DNA of 64,000 nt from Halomonas halodenitrificans DSM 735 (GCF_000620045.1 NZ_JHVH01000015.1:44288-108287), one strand, 5' to 3'. Counted from the stretch's first letter, positions 48,885-59,628 are shown. Program-made: numbers and translations. The notes: generated by a model from the letters alone, not told the origin.

Positions 48885-50225
48885 TTATGCGCCGGCGTCG
48901 TCCGCCTCGGCGTCGAGCTGCCCTCGCCATGCCATCAACTGGGCGTAGCGCTTTTCCTGGCCGAATTCGGTGGGGCGATAGAAGCGTTCGTGAGCGGTCG
49001 ATTCGGGCCAGCAGTCGTGGCTGCTGCCCGCCGGGTAGCCGTTGGGCTCGTGGTGGGCGTAGCGATAGCCCTGCCCATGGCCCAGGGATTCCATCAGCTT
49101 GGTGGGGGCATTGCGCAGATAACTCGGCACCTCGAGCTGAGGCTGGCCGGCCACGAAGGCCTTGGCCTGATGCCAGGCCCGGTCGATGGCGTTGCTCTTG
49201 GGGGCCACGGCGAGATGGATGGCGGCGTGGGCGATGGCGCGCTGCCCCTCGTGATCGCCCAGGCGCAGGTAGGCGTCCCAGGCGGACATGACCAGTGGAA
49301 GGGCCCGGGGGTCGGCGTTGCCCACGTCCTCGGAGGCGATGGCCGCCAGGCGGCGAATGATATCCAGGGGGTCGCCGCCGCCCTGGATAAAGCGTGCCAT
49401 GTACAAGAGCGCCGCGTCCGGGCGTGACGAGCGCACCGATTTGTGGATGGCCGACAGGAGGTCATAGAAGTGATCCCCCTGCTTGTCGAAGGCGCTGGTC
49501 TGGTGTCCCAGCGCCGCTTCCAGGGCGTCTCGCCCCAGCGTCTCGCTGCCTTCGGACGTGGCGTCGGTAAAGTCACAGGCGCTTTCCAGCAGTCCCAGGG
49601 CGCGACGCGCATCGCCGGCGGCGGCCCGGGCCAGCACGCCGAGCACCCCATCCTCTGGCCGGATATGGCGTGCACCCAGGCCCCTCTCGGGGTCGCTCAG
49701 GGCCCGCTGCAGCACCTCCAGCAGCTCCTCCTCGGAGAGCGATGTCAGCACATGCACCCGGGCTCGGGAGAGCAGGGCCGAGTTGACCTCGAAGGAGGGG
49801 TTCTCGGTGGTGGCGCCGATCAGCGTCAGCAATCCGGACTCCACGTGGGGGAGCAGGGCGTCCTGCTGGCTCTTGTTGAGGCGATGAATCTCGTCGAGAA
49901 ATAACAGGGTCGTCGCCCCCTGTGCCTGGCGTGCCTGGGCTCGCTCCACGGCGGCGCGGATCTCCTTGACGCCGGCCATTACCGCCGAGAGGTGCTCCAG
50001 GTGAGCGCCGGACTCGGCGGCCAGGATCTCGGCCAGGGTGGTCTTGCCGGTACCCGGGGGGCCCCACAGGATCATCGAGCGTATCAGGCCGCTCTCGGCC
50101 ATGCGTCGCAGCGGCTTGTCGGGTCCGACCAGCGCCTGTTGGCCCACGTAGTCGTCGAGCCGGCGCGGACGCATGCGCCAGGCGAGTGGGGCGTCATCAT
50201 CATGGTCGCTTGTGAAGAGGTCCAT
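48885..50225 (-). CDS. rarA: Replication-associated recombination protein A (RarA/MgsA)
   Basis: 446-residue AAA+ ATPase of the clamp-loader type acting at stalled replication forks. [20 protein letters not shown] at the N-terminus, Walker A GPPGTGKT at 55-62, Walker [15 protein letters not shown] and sensor [20 protein letters not shown] are clear; the C-terminal tetramerisation region ends [17 protein letters not shown]. Start at 50225 has AAGGAG 6 nt upstream. It is convergent with lolA, with only 19 nt between the stops. Confidence 0.95.
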   Translation of the reverse strand: MDLFTSDHDDDAPLAWRMRPRRLDDYVGQQALVGPDKPLRRMAESGLIRSMILWGPPGTGKTTLAEILAAESGAHLEHLSAVMAGVKEIRAAVERAQARQAQGATTLLFLDEIHRLNKSQQDALLPHVESGLLTLIGATTENPSFEVNSALLSRARVHVLTSLSEEELLEVLQRALSDPERGLGARHIRPEDGVLGVLARAAAGDARRALGLLESACDFTDATSEGSETLGRDALEAALGHQTSAFDKQGDHFYDLLSAIHKSVRSSRPDAALLYMARFIQGGGDPLDIIRRLAAIASEDVGNADPRALPLVMSAWDAYLRLGDHEGQRAIAHAAIHLAVAPKSNAIDRAWHQAKAFVAGQPQLEVPSYLRNAPTKLMESLGHGQGYRYAHHEPNGYPAGSSHDCWPESTAHERFYRPTEFGQEKRYAQLMAWRGQLDAEADDAGA

Positions 50226-50386
50226 GGTCGGCTCCTTTACTTTGATCGGCATGCGGCAGGGTAGTGGCCGGCCTGCTAGAGTGGGGAGGCGTTGCGGGGT
50301 CGAAAGGACTCCACGTTGAACCCTGTTCCGGATGGCGCATCCAATGGAGAGTGCCTTCTCTCATGTAGCGTACAGGAGGGCCCGAC

Positions 50387-50938
50387 ATGCCTATGTTGCC
50401 CCAGTTGCGTCAGGATCATGCCAACATGGCGCGCATGTTGCACGTTCTACAACTCAAGCAAAAGATGCTGGCGGATGGCGAGCGTCCCAATTTTCAGCTG
50501 GTCCGGGAGGTCGTCGATTATATCCTCGATTACCAGGAAGGCTTTACCCAGCCTCTGGAGAAGGTCTGTACCGAACGGCTGATGGAGCTGGTCCCCTCGA
50601 GCGTCGAGGTCACCGAGCGCCTGGCCAAGGACTATCGAGCGTTGCAGTCCCGCCTCAAGCGGCTGTCCAACGACCTCGACATGATCCTGATGGATGCCGT
50701 GGTGCCCATGGAACACTTTACCGAGGATCTCAGGGCCTATCTGGAGAGCCACCGCACCTACCTGCGCGATGAGCGCGAGCTGCTGTTTCCCCTGATTCGC
50801 GAGAACTTCGATGAAGAGGACCTGAAGGCGCTGGCGGCGGCACTGCCCGAGGGTGCCCAGGCGCAGCTCGAGCGCCTTCAGGAAGCCTATCCCGAGCTGT
50901 ATGCCGAGCTGCGCGATGCCCCCGAGCCAATGACCTGA
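50387..50938 (+). CDS. Hemerythrin-like four-helix protein, iron ligands partly lost
   Basis: 183-residue soluble helical protein. The frame of a hemerythrin (HHE) protein is clear: QLRQDHANMARMLHVLQ (His11, His19), VVDYILDYQEGF, and SHRTYLRDERELLFPLI (His122, Glu129). Relatives have FHHP(R/K)ED where this protein reads FTQPLEK (53-59), and EHRAL where it reads DYRAL (82-86), so at least three usual di-iron ligands are missing. Oxygen or iron binding is therefore doubtful. It is divergent from rarA, and ACAGGAGGG precedes the start. Confidence 0.75.
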   Translation: MPMLPQLRQDHANMARMLHVLQLKQKMLADGERPNFQLVREVVDYILDYQEGFTQPLEKVCTERLMELVPSSVEVTERLAKDYRALQSRLKRLSNDLDMILMDAVVPMEHFTEDLRAYLESHRTYLRDERELLFPLIRENFDEEDLKALAAALPEGAQAQLERLQEAYPELYAELRDAPEPMT

Positions 50939-51102
50939 TGATGTCGCCCCGGCGGCGAGATCGTTTCGGCTCGCCGCCGAGAGTGAGGTAGAATGGCCGG
51001 CATTTCCAGCAGCCACTTCCTCGCCATGCCCAACCCGTTACCGAAGGCTCTGCCATCATTGTGTCCCCCTTGCTCAGGCGTAACGCGACGAGAGGAGCAG
51101 TG

Positions 51103-51879
51103 ATGGCAGGGCCGATCCTGGTTTTCGACTCCGGAGTAGGCGGTCTCTCGGTGGTGGCCGCCTTGCGCGAGCGCTTGCCACAGGCGGCCCTTGCCTACGC
51201 CTGCGATAACGCCATGCTACCCTACGGCCCCCGTCAGGATGCCTGGCTGGTGCGGCGTATCCTGGCGGTATGCGAGGCGGCCGTGGCGGCCAGCGGCTGT
51301 GTGGCCCTGGTCGTTGCCTGTAATACCGCCAGTACGCTGGCACTGGATGCGTTACGTGAACGCCTGGGGGTGCCGGTGGTGGGGACGGTGCCCGCCATCA
51401 AACCGGCGGCGGCGGCGAGTCGCAGCCGCCATATCGGCCTGCTGGCCACCAGTGCCACGGTGGCACGACCCTATACCCTACGCCTGATCGAGGCCTTCGC
51501 CGCCGACTGCAGCGTTCGACGGGTCGCAGCGGATCCTCTGGTGCGCGAAGCCGAACGACGCCTGGCCGGCGAGCGGCCCGACGCCGGCGTGATCGAGGCG
51601 GCTCTGGCTCCCCTGTGGGATGACCCCGATCTCGATACCGTGGTGCTCGGTTGCACCCATTTTCCGCTATTGCGTGATGCCCTGGCGGCCTGTGTCTCGC
51701 GTGCGGTGACCTGGGTCGACTCCAGCGACGCGATCGCCCGGCGTACCGCCCAGGTAGCGGCGGATGTGGCGCCGGCGAATGGCCCCGGGGCAAGCCTGGC
51801 TACCGCCCCCGATATGGCACTAGGCGCCGTCCTGGCGCGTTTCGGCTTCGCCGCCCCGGACCTTTTGATGCTGGATTGA
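51103..51879 (+). CDS. murI: Glutamate racemase
   Basis: Makes D-glutamate for peptidoglycan. The 258-residue enzyme has both catalytic cysteines, Cys73 in VVACNTASTLALD and Cys184 in VLGCTHFPLLRDAL, and the substrate loop VFDSGVGGLSV (7-17) with Asp9. The start at 51103 has GAGGAG 5 nt upstream; the frame is open 14 codons earlier without one. trmA begins 54 nt later. Confidence 0.95.
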   Translation: MAGPILVFDSGVGGLSVVAALRERLPQAALAYACDNAMLPYGPRQDAWLVRRILAVCEAAVAASGCVALVVACNTASTLALDALRERLGVPVVGTVPAIKPAAAASRSRHIGLLATSATVARPYTLRLIEAFAADCSVRRVAADPLVREAERRLAGERPDAGVIEAALAPLWDDPDLDTVVLGCTHFPLLRDALAACVSRAVTWVDSSDAIARRTAQVAADVAPANGPGASLATAPDMALGAVLARFGFAAPDLLMLD

Positions 51880-51933
51880 GCATCCATGTCCCCCATTCTT
51901 CCTTTCGTTCACCCATAGGCTCCTGGAGGCTTC

Positions 51934-53040
51934 TTGGCCATTCCCGTTGTTGACCCAGATCGCTACGACTCGCAGCTCGAGGCCAAGCGCGAGCGCATCG
52001 TCCGAGACTTTTCCCGCTTCGCGCCCCCGGCGCTCGAGGTCTATCCCTCGCCGTCGAGCCACTATCGCCAGCGCTGCGAATTTCGCATCTGGCACGAGGG
52101 GGACGACCTCTTCTATGCCATGTTTGAAGTGGACCCGGAGGACCCGAAGCGCAAGACGGTAATCCGCCTGGATGACTACCCGGTCGCCAGCCGGAAGATC
52201 AACGACCTGATGCCGCGCCTGCTCGATGCCCTGCGCGACAATGACACCTTGCGTCGCCGGCTGTTTCAGGTCGAATTCCTGACGACTCTTTCCGGCGAGG
52301 CGCTGGTTACCCTGATCTATCACCGTCAGCTGGATGAGGCCTGGGAGGCCGAGGCCCGCCTTCTGCAGGAGCAGCTGGGAGTGATGATCATCGGTCGCGC
52401 CCGCAAGCAACGCTGGGTACTCGAGCGCGACCATGTCTGGGAGCGCCTCGAGGTGGAGGGGCGCGAATTCGTCTATCAGCAGGTGGAGAACAGCTTTACC
52501 CAGCCCAACGCCCAGATCTGTCGCGCCATGCTGGCCTGGGCGAGGGACGTGACCCGGAACAGCCAGGCAGGCGATCTGGTGGAGCTCTATTGCGGTAACG
52601 GCAATTTCACGGTGGCACTGGCAGACAATTTCCGCCGAGTGCTGGCCACGGAGATCTCGCGTACCTCGGTGGCCAGCGCCAGGCAGAACCTGGCCGCCAA
52701 CGGCATTGATAATGTCACCGTGGGGCGCATGTCCGCCGAAGAGTTCGCCGCGGCGCTGAAGGGCGACAAGGGAGGGCGCCGGGTGACCGAATGGGGGCTC
52801 GATGACTATGCCTTCAGCACCGTGCTGGTCGATCCGCCGCGCGCCGGCCTCGATGCGGCCAGCTGCCACCAACTGAGCGACTATTCGCGTATCGTCTATA
52901 TTTCATGCAACCCGGAGACATTGGCGAACAACCTGGAGCACCTGACCCGGACACACCGGATCACGCGTTTCGCGCTGTTCGACCAGTTTCCCTGGACCCA
53001 CCACTGCGAGTGTGGTGTGTTGCTCGAGCGACGCGATTGA
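51934..53040 (+). CDS. trmA: tRNA (uracil-5-)-methyltransferase
   Basis: SAM-dependent enzyme that makes m5U54 (ribothymidine) in the T loop of tRNAs. The 368-residue protein has YPSPSSHYRQRCEFRIWHEG, the SAM site ELYCGNGNFTVALADNFRRV, and the nucleophile Cys325 in YISCNPETLANNL (C324 in E. coli). The C-terminus, DQFPWTHHCECGVLLERRD, is typical. The TTG start at 51934 follows GGAGG closely and gives the normal N-terminus. Confidence 0.96.
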   Translation: MAIPVVDPDRYDSQLEAKRERIVRDFSRFAPPALEVYPSPSSHYRQRCEFRIWHEGDDLFYAMFEVDPEDPKRKTVIRLDDYPVASRKINDLMPRLLDALRDNDTLRRRLFQVEFLTTLSGEALVTLIYHRQLDEAWEAEARLLQEQLGVMIIGRARKQRWVLERDHVWERLEVEGREFVYQQVENSFTQPNAQICRAMLAWARDVTRNSQAGDLVELYCGNGNFTVALADNFRRVLATEISRTSVASARQNLAANGIDNVTVGRMSAEEFAAALKGDKGGRRVTEWGLDDYAFSTVLVDPPRAGLDAASCHQLSDYSRIVYISCNPETLANNLEHLTRTHRITRFALFDQFPWTHHCECGVLLERRD

Positions 53041-53207
53041 TACCGTTGCACCATTTCGAGGCGATGCATATCCGACATGCTCCATGAATAGATCATCAAG
53101 GGGCTGGGTCGTTCTCCGGGAGTCGCGTAAGCTGGCGGCAGGGCCCTACCAGGGTCGTGTCGAACACTTCCGGTCGCAGGAGCGGCCGCCGGTAGCCGAG
53201 GTGATGG

Positions 53208-56200
53208 ATGCAGCACGTTGCGAATGATGAAGCCAGACAGGACCTGCTCGAGCAGCTTCATGAGCGCCTTAACGCCAAGCTGGACGCCGCCAAGGCGAAG
53301 GCCGTCGGCGCCTTCGCCGATTACTTCTATGCCGCCATACCACAGGATGACCTGGAGGATCGTCGGCTCGACGATATCTACGGCGCGACCCTCTCGGTAT
53401 GGCATTTCCTGCAGCACTTCGAACCCACCGAGCCCAAGGTGCGGGTCTTCAACCCCGATTTCGAAGAGCACGGCTGGCAGTCGCCCCACACCTTCGTGGC
53501 GGTGTTGCACGCGGACATGCCCTTCCTGGTCGACTCGGTGCGCATTGAACTCAATCGTCGCGGCATTACCGTGCACGCGATCCACAATGCCGTGCTGGCC
53601 ACGGAGCGCGGGCGTGACCATCGCCTGCTGCAGGCGGCTTCGCCGAGCAGCCCTGACGCCCCAGGCCAGCGTGAGTCGCTGATCGTCATCGAAATCGATC
53701 GTCACTCCGATGCCGAAGAATTGCAGGAGATGCATGTCAGCCTCGAGGAAGTGCTGGTCGACGTGCGCACGGCGGTGAGCGATTTCGACCCCATGCGAGC
53801 GAAGGTCGAGGAGGCACTGTCGGAGCTGCGAGCCTGCTGCCCGCCCCAGACGGACCCGGATGATCATGCCGAGGCGATCACCTTCATGGAGTGGCTGCTT
53901 CGCGATAACTTCACCTTCCTGGGCTACGACGCCTATGCGGTGAATGAGAAGGCAGGCAAGGAGACGCTCGACAAGGAAAAGGGCAGCGAGCTCGGGGTGT
54001 TCCGCCTCGATCAGCCACGCTACCGGGAGCGCATCCGCACCGAACTGGGCATCGAGGGTGGCCATTATGTGCTGGTGCCGGAGCTTTTGACCTTCTCCAA
54101 GAGTGCCCATCATGCCCGGGTTCATCGCCCTACCTATCCTGACTACATCTCCATCGATCGTTACGACGAGCAGGGGCGGCTGATTGGCGAGCATCGTTTC
54201 CTGGGGCTGTTTACCGCCGCGGTCTATAACGAGTCACCGCGTAACGTGCCGATCCTGCGCCGTAAGCTCAAGTCAGTCATGAGAATCGCCGGCTTCAGTC
54301 CGGAGGGACATAACGGCAAGCAGCTCTTGCAGATCCTCGAGGTGTATCCCCGCGACGATCTCTTCCAGATCGATACCCAGGAGCTGGCGCAGACGGCACT
54401 CGGTATTCTCAGCATCCGCGAGCGTCGCCGCGTACGACTGTTCGTGCGCGAGGATCGTCCCGGACGCTTCTATTCCTGCCTGGCCTTCGTGCCCCGGGAC
54501 GTGTTCTCCACCGAACTGCGCCTGCGCATCCAGGATATGCTGTGCGAAGAACTCGACGCCACCTTCGGTGACTTCAATACCTACCTCTCCGAGTCGGTGC
54601 TGGCGCGCATCCAGTTTATCCTGCGTTTCAAGGGCGAGGAGCCGACCGAGTACGAGATCCGACGCCTCGAGGACAAGCTGGCCAAACTGGCGCGCAACTG
54701 GCGCGACGACCTTCACAGCGCCTGTATCGATGGCTTCGGTGAGGAGCAGGCCAACCGCCTGATGGATCGCTTCCGTGCTGCCTTTCCGGCCAGCTATCGC
54801 GATGACTTCAGTGCCCGTACCGCCATCTATGACCTGCACCATATCGGAGAGCTCGACGACGGTGAGCCGCTGGCACTGTCCCTCTACCGGCTGGTGGAAG
54901 AGGAAGGCAGCGGGGTTAACCTCAAGCTGTTCCACCGCGACGCCCCGATTCCGCTCTCCGATGTGCTGCCGATGATGGAGAACCTGGGCCTCAGGGTCAT
55001 TGGTGAGCGTCCCTACGAGATCGGCGCCCGGGATGCCAGCTACTGGATTCACGACTTCAACCTCGAACACCACACCAGTACCGAGGTCAATCTCCAGGAG
55101 ATGCGCGAGCCCTTTACCGAGGCCTTCCTGCGCATCTGGGCCGGTGAGGCGGATAATGACGCCTTCAATCGCCTGATCATCGGCGCCAACCTCGATTGGC
55201 GCGAGGTGGCGATGCTGCGCGCCTATGCGCGCTACCTCAAGCAGATTCGCTTCGGTGTCTCCCAGAATTACATGGCCAATACCCTGGCCAGTTATCCGGA
55301 GATTACCCGGGAGCTGGTGACGCTGTTCGAGCTGCGCTTCGACCCGGCCGATCGTCCCGAAGAGGGCGAGGAGCAGGCCTGTGTGGAGCGCATCCAGCGG
55401 TTGCTCGACGATGTGGACAGCCTCAATGACGATCACCTGCTGCGCCGCTATATGGAGATGATGCTGGCGACGCTGCGTACCAACTACTACCAGCGACGCG
55501 AGGATGGTGACGTCAAGGACTATATCGCCATCAAGCTGGAACCCTCGAAAATCACCGGCATGCCCAAGCCGCGTCCTGCCTTCGAAATCTTCGTCTGCTC
55601 GCCCAGGGTCGAGGGCGTGCACCTGCGTGGCGGCAAGGTGGCGCGTGGTGGATTGCGCTGGTCGGATCGCCACGAGGACTTCCGCACGGAAGTGCTGGGC
55701 CTGGTCAAGGCCCAGCAGGTCAAGAACTCGGTCATCGTGCCGGTGGGAGCCAAGGGCGGCTTCGTCTGCAAGCAGCTGCCGGAGGGGGATCGTGAGGCCT
55801 TCCAGCGCGAGGGAGTCGAGTGCTACAAGACCTTTATCCGGGCCCTGCTCGATGTCACCGATAACCTGATGGCCGGCGAGGTCGTTCCGCCACGCGACGT
55901 GGTGCGCCATGACGACGACGACGCCTATATGGTAGTGGCCGCGGACAAGGGAACCGCCACCTTCTCGGATATTGCCAACGAAATTTCCGCCGAGTACGGC
56001 CACTGGTTGGGCGATGCCTTCGCCTCCGGTGGGGCCAACGGCTACGACCACAAGAAGATGGGGATCACCGCCAGCGGGGCCTGGGAATCGGTCAAGCGTC
56101 ACTTTCGTGGCCTGGGTATCAATACCCAGGAGGATGAGTTCAGTGTCGTGGGCATCGGTGACATGGGCGGTGATGTCTTCGGTAACGGCATGCTGCTGTC

Positions 56201-58046
56201 GGACAAGATTCGCCTGGTCGGGGCCTTCAACCACCTGCATATCTTCGTTGACCCCGAACCGGATGCCGCCACCACCTTCGCCGAGCGCAAGCGTCTGTTC
56301 GAGATGCCGCGCTCCAGCTGGGCGGACTTCGATGCCTCGTTGATCTCCGAGGGCGGGGGGGTGTTCAAGCGCAGCGCCAAGTCGATCCCCCTCACCAGGC
56401 AGATGAAGTCGCGTTTCGGCATCCGCGAGGACAAGCTTTCCCCCAACGAGCTGATCAGCGCCATGCTCAAGTCCGAGGTGGACCTGGTCTGGAATGGCGG
56501 TATCGGTACCTACATCAAGGGCAGCGACGAGACCGACGCCCAGGTGGGTGACAAGGCCAACGACGGCTTGCGCATCGACGGTGGTGAGCTCAACTGCCGG
56601 GTCGTGGGCGAGGGTGGCAACCTTGGCATGACCCAGCGGGGCCGCATGGAGGCCGCTGCCCGGGGCGTACGTATCAATACCGACTTCATCGATAACGCCG
56701 GCGGCGTGAACTGCTCGGACCATGAGGTCAATATCAAGATTCTCATCGATGAAGTGGTCAAGCGCGGCGATATGACCGACAAGCAGCGCAACCAGTTGCT
56801 GGCCGACATGACCGGTGAGGTGAGTGATCTGGTGCTGATCGACAACTATCGCCAGACCCAGGCACTGGATCTCGCCGAGCTGCTGTCGCAGCAGGGGATT
56901 GGCCCCTACCAGCGGTTTATCGGCGAGCTGGAGGCCGCCGGACAGCTCGACCGGGAGCTGGAGTTCCTGCCCGAGGACGAGGAGCTCCAGGAGCGAGCCA
57001 TCAATCGGCAGGGCATGCTGTTGCCCGAGCTGGCGGTATTGATCTCGTATTCCAAGAGCGTGCTCAAGGATGACCTGATCGCCTCCGATGTGCCCGATGA
57101 CCCGGTCATCGTGGGGCATGTGGAGCGTATCTTCCCGCGGGTGCTGGTGGAGCGTTATCGCGACGAGATGTACGAGCATCGCCTCAAGCGCGAGATTGTG
57201 GCCACTCAGGTGGCCAACGATCTGGTCGATCACATGGGGATCATCTTCGTGCGCCGGCTGATCGACTCTACCGGGGCCGACCGAGCCGAGATTGCACGCG
57301 CCTATGTCATTGCCCGCGAGGTGTTCGGGCTGAGCGAGACCTGGACGCAGATCGAGGCGCTGGATAACCGGGTGCCGAGTGGCGTGCAGTATGCCATGAT
57401 GCTCGACCTGATGCGGCTGATCCGTCGTTCCACCCGCTGGTTCCTGCGTGGTCGCCTCGGCCTCGATACCCGCCAGTGTATCGAGTATTTTGCGCCGCGC
57501 CTGTCGGCAATACGCGAGGGCATCGGCGAGCGCCTCAGCGGCGAAGAGCGAGACGCCTGGGAGGCGCGTCGTGATGAGCTGATGGAAGCAGGAGTGCCGG
57601 AGTCGCTGGCGGCTAACGTGGCAGCGGCCGGAAGCCTCTATGCCGGGCTGGGTATTATCCAGGCCGCACGCCAGGCCGACGTGGCGCCGGAGCAGGTGGC
57701 CGAGGTCTTCTACGAGATCGGCAACCGTCTGGCGCTACCGTGGATGATCCGGCAGGTCACCGAACTGGAGGTGCGCGACAGCTGGCAGGCTCAGGCCCGC
57801 GAGACCTTCCGTGACGACATCGACCGCCAGCAGCTGGCATTGACCGTCAGCGTGCTGCAGATGGAGGAAGGGGCCAGTGACTCGGCGGCGCGAGTCGAGC
57901 AGTGGCTCGAACGACACGGCAACATGCATGCACGTTGGCGCCGCCTGCTCGAGCAGGTCGGTAGCGGCGCCCAGGGTGGGTTCCCGCTGTTTGCCGTGGC
58001 GGTTCGCGAACTGGTCGACCTGGCCGAGAGCAGCCGCGAGCCCTGA
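53208..58046 (+). CDS. gdhB: NAD-dependent glutamate dehydrogenase, 180-kDa class
   Basis: Deaminates glutamate to 2-oxoglutarate, mainly catabolic. At 1612 residues it matches the large L-GDH class of Pseudomonas and Streptomyces. The N-terminal third holds ACT-like regulatory segments (PFLVDSVRIELNRRGITVHA); the catalytic core (about 800-1250) has GGLRWSDRHEDFRTEVLGLV, the substrate-lysine block VGAKGGFVCKQLPEGDREAF and VVGEGGNLGMTQRGR in the NAD domain. GAGGTG lies 6 nt before the ATG. It is a single-gene unit, allosteric control by amino acids being usual for the class. Confidence 0.95.
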   Translation: MQHVANDEARQDLLEQLHERLNAKLDAAKAKAVGAFADYFYAAIPQDDLEDRRLDDIYGATLSVWHFLQHFEPTEPKVRVFNPDFEEHGWQSPHTFVAVLHADMPFLVDSVRIELNRRGITVHAIHNAVLATERGRDHRLLQAASPSSPDAPGQRESLIVIEIDRHSDAEELQEMHVSLEEVLVDVRTAVSDFDPMRAKVEEALSELRACCPPQTDPDDHAEAITFMEWLLRDNFTFLGYDAYAVNEKAGKETLDKEKGSELGVFRLDQPRYRERIRTELGIEGGHYVLVPELLTFSKSAHHARVHRPTYPDYISIDRYDEQGRLIGEHRFLGLFTAAVYNESPRNVPILRRKLKSVMRIAGFSPEGHNGKQLLQILEVYPRDDLFQIDTQELAQTALGILSIRERRRVRLFVREDRPGRFYSCLAFVPRDVFSTELRLRIQDMLCEELDATFGDFNTYLSESVLARIQFILRFKGEEPTEYEIRRLEDKLAKLARNWRDDLHSACIDGFGEEQANRLMDRFRAAFPASYRDDFSARTAIYDLHHIGELDDGEPLALSLYRLVEEEGSGVNLKLFHRDAPIPLSDVLPMMENLGLRVIGERPYEIGARDASYWIHDFNLEHHTSTEVNLQEMREPFTEAFLRIWAGEADNDAFNRLIIGANLDWREVAMLRAYARYLKQIRFGVSQNYMANTLASYPEITRELVTLFELRFDPADRPEEGEEQACVERIQRLLDDVDSLNDDHLLRRYMEMMLATLRTNYYQRREDGDVKDYIAIKLEPSKITGMPKPRPAFEIFVCSPRVEGVHLRGGKVARGGLRWSDRHEDFRTEVLGLVKAQQVKNSVIVPVGAKGGFVCKQLPEGDREAFQREGVECYKTFIRALLDVTDNLMAGEVVPPRDVVRHDDDDAYMVVAADKGTATFSDIANEISAEYGHWLGDAFASGGANGYDHKKMGITASGAWESVKRHFRGLGINTQEDEFSVVGIGDMGGDVFGNGMLLSDKIRLVGAFNHLHIFVDPEPDAATTFAERKRLFEMPRSSWADFDASLISEGGGVFKRSAKSIPLTRQMKSRFGIREDKLSPNELISAMLKSEVDLVWNGGIGTYIKGSDETDAQVGDKANDGLRIDGGELNCRVVGEGGNLGMTQRGRMEAAARGVRINTDFIDNAGGVNCSDHEVNIKILIDEVVKRGDMTDKQRNQLLADMTGEVSDLVLIDNYRQTQALDLAELLSQQGIGPYQRFIGELEAAGQLDRELEFLPEDEELQERAINRQGMLLPELAVLISYSKSVLKDDLIASDVPDDPVIVGHVERIFPRVLVERYRDEMYEHRLKREIVATQVANDLVDHMGIIFVRRLIDSTGADRAEIARAYVIAREVFGLSETWTQIEALDNRVPSGVQYAMMLDLMRLIRRSTRWFLRGRLGLDTRQCIEYFAPRLSAIREGIGERLSGEERDAWEARRDELMEAGVPESLAANVAAAGSLYAGLGIIQAARQADVAPEQVAEVFYEIGNRLALPWMIRQVTELEVRDSWQAQARETFRDDIDRQQLALTVSVLQMEEGASDSAARVEQWLERHGNMHARWRRLLEQVGSGAQGGFPLFAVAVRELVDLAESSREP

Positions 58047-58071
58047 GTCGTTTCACTCACCGCAAGGAAAG

Positions 58072-58097
58072 GACACCCCGCCCGTTGGCGGGGTGTC
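58072..58097. terminator. Bidirectional terminator between gdhB and mgtE
   Basis: Perfect 11-bp stem GACACCCCGCC/GGCGGGGTGTC with a CGTT loop, 25 nt after the gdhB stop and 51 nt after the mgtE stop. Confidence 0.8.
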
Positions 58098-58148
58098 GCG
58101 TTATGGGCGGGTGCCTTGAAGGCAGTCGAGCGTCGAGGCGGGAGCTGC

Positions 58149-59501
58149 CTAGAGAAGGAAGTAGGTGGCCAGGCCCAGGAAGGACATGAAGCCGACGACA
58201 TCGGTGACGGTGGTCAGTATCACCGAACCCGACAGTGCCGGGTCGATACCGACACGCTTGAGCAGCAGTGGCACCAGGATGCCAGCGACACCCGCTGCCA
58301 GCATGTTGATCACCAGGGCGGCGGCGATGATCACGCCGATGGCGACGCTCTTGAACCAGACAAGCGCCAGTATCGCCACCAGCAAGGCCCAGAGCATGCC
58401 GTTGAGGATGGCGATGCCGACCTCCTTGCGCAGCAGCCAGCCGCTGTTGGTGCTGCTGATCTGGCCCAGGGCCATGCCGCGTATCGCCAGGGTCAGGGTC
58501 TGGCTGCCGGCGATGCCGCCCATGCTGGCGACGATGGGCATCAAAACCGCCAGGGCGACGATCTTGTCCAGGGCCCCCTCGAAGCGGCCGATCACCCAGG
58601 CGGCCAGGAAGGCGGTGATCAGGTTGATGCCCAGCCAGACGGCCCGGCGCTTGGCGCTGGAAAGCACGGGGGCGAACAGGTCCTCCTCCTCGTCCAGGCC
58701 GGCCATGTTCATCAAGGCCTGCTCGGAGTCTTCGCGTATCACGTCGACGATATCGTCGATGACGATGCGCCCGAGCAGCAGGCCCGTCTCGTCCACCACG
58801 GGGGCCGAGACCAGGTCATGGGTCTGGAACAGGGTGGCCACATCCCGAGACTTCATATCGACCCGAATGCTGTCGACCTCGTGGTCCATCAGGTCGGCCA
58901 CCGCCATCTCGGGGGGGTGGCTGATCAGTCGTGCCACCGGCAGGGTACCCTGGAAACGGGCGTCCCGATCGACCACCATCAGCAGGTGAGTGTTGTCGGG
59001 AACCGCTTCCTTCCAGCGCAGGAAGCGGCATACCGTTTCCAGGCTGACGTCGCTGCGTACCGTGATGGTATCGGTGCGCATCAGGCGCCCGACGCTGTCT
59101 TCCTCGAAGGAGAGGGTCTCCTCCAGGCGTTCGCGCTGCAGGGCGTCCATGGAGCGCAGCATGTCTTCGGCCACCTGCTGAGGCAGGTCCTCGAAGATCT
59201 CCGCCAGGTCCGTGGTGTCCATGCCGGCAGCCGCGGCCACGATCTCCTCGTGGTCCATATCATCGAGCAGGGTGCCACGCACTTCATCATGGACGTGAAG
59301 CAGTACCTCGCCGTCGACTTCCCCGGGGACTCGTTTCCATAGCTGGATACGGGCCGCCGGAGGCAGGGATTCCAGCAACAGGGCGATTTCGGCGGGCTCC
59401 AGGTCGGCCAGTACGGCGTCGACGGCGTCAAGACGGTTTTCCCCCAGCGCGCGATGGATTCGGGACAGGCGGTGTTCGAGGGTTTCGGTGGTGTCGGCCA
59501 T
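58149..59501 (-). CDS. mgtE: Magnesium transporter MgtE
   Basis: 450-residue Mg2+ channel gated by cytosolic Mg2+. Domains in order: helical N domain (about 10-125; LEPAEIALLLESLPPAARIQ), two CBS domains (about 130-255; VGRLMRTDTITV, VADLMDHEVDSI) and five C-terminal membrane segments (about 285-450) including the pore region AVLMPIVASMGGIAGSQTLT. The start at 59501 has GGGAG upstream. No Mg2+ riboswitch could be seen in the 172-nt divergent region shared with pyrD. Confidence 0.95.
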   Translation of the reverse strand: MADTTETLEHRLSRIHRALGENRLDAVDAVLADLEPAEIALLLESLPPAARIQLWKRVPGEVDGEVLLHVHDEVRGTLLDDMDHEEIVAAAAGMDTTDLAEIFEDLPQQVAEDMLRSMDALQRERLEETLSFEEDSVGRLMRTDTITVRSDVSLETVCRFLRWKEAVPDNTHLLMVVDRDARFQGTLPVARLISHPPEMAVADLMDHEVDSIRVDMKSRDVATLFQTHDLVSAPVVDETGLLLGRIVIDDIVDVIREDSEQALMNMAGLDEEEDLFAPVLSSAKRRAVWLGINLITAFLAAWVIGRFEGALDKIVALAVLMPIVASMGGIAGSQTLTLAIRGMALGQISSTNSGWLLRKEVGIAILNGMLWALLVAILALVWFKSVAIGVIIAAALVINMLAAGVAGILVPLLLKRVGIDPALSGSVILTTVTDVVGFMSFLGLATYFLL

Positions 59502-59628
59502 CTCAATCTCCCTGGCTCCTCGGCGGTGTGACGGCAGTGCCCCACCCCCGGCGTTTTTTGGCGGACTACAGTAGATCACAAAATTGGCGTCGCCTGTGGG
59601 CCATGGCGTCGTTTCCCGAAGGAGGCGC

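Noticed and set aside
54273..57233. 986-codon open frame antisense to gdhB
   Set aside because: A shadow of GC-biased third positions; no recognisable domains and gdhB itself is fully supported.
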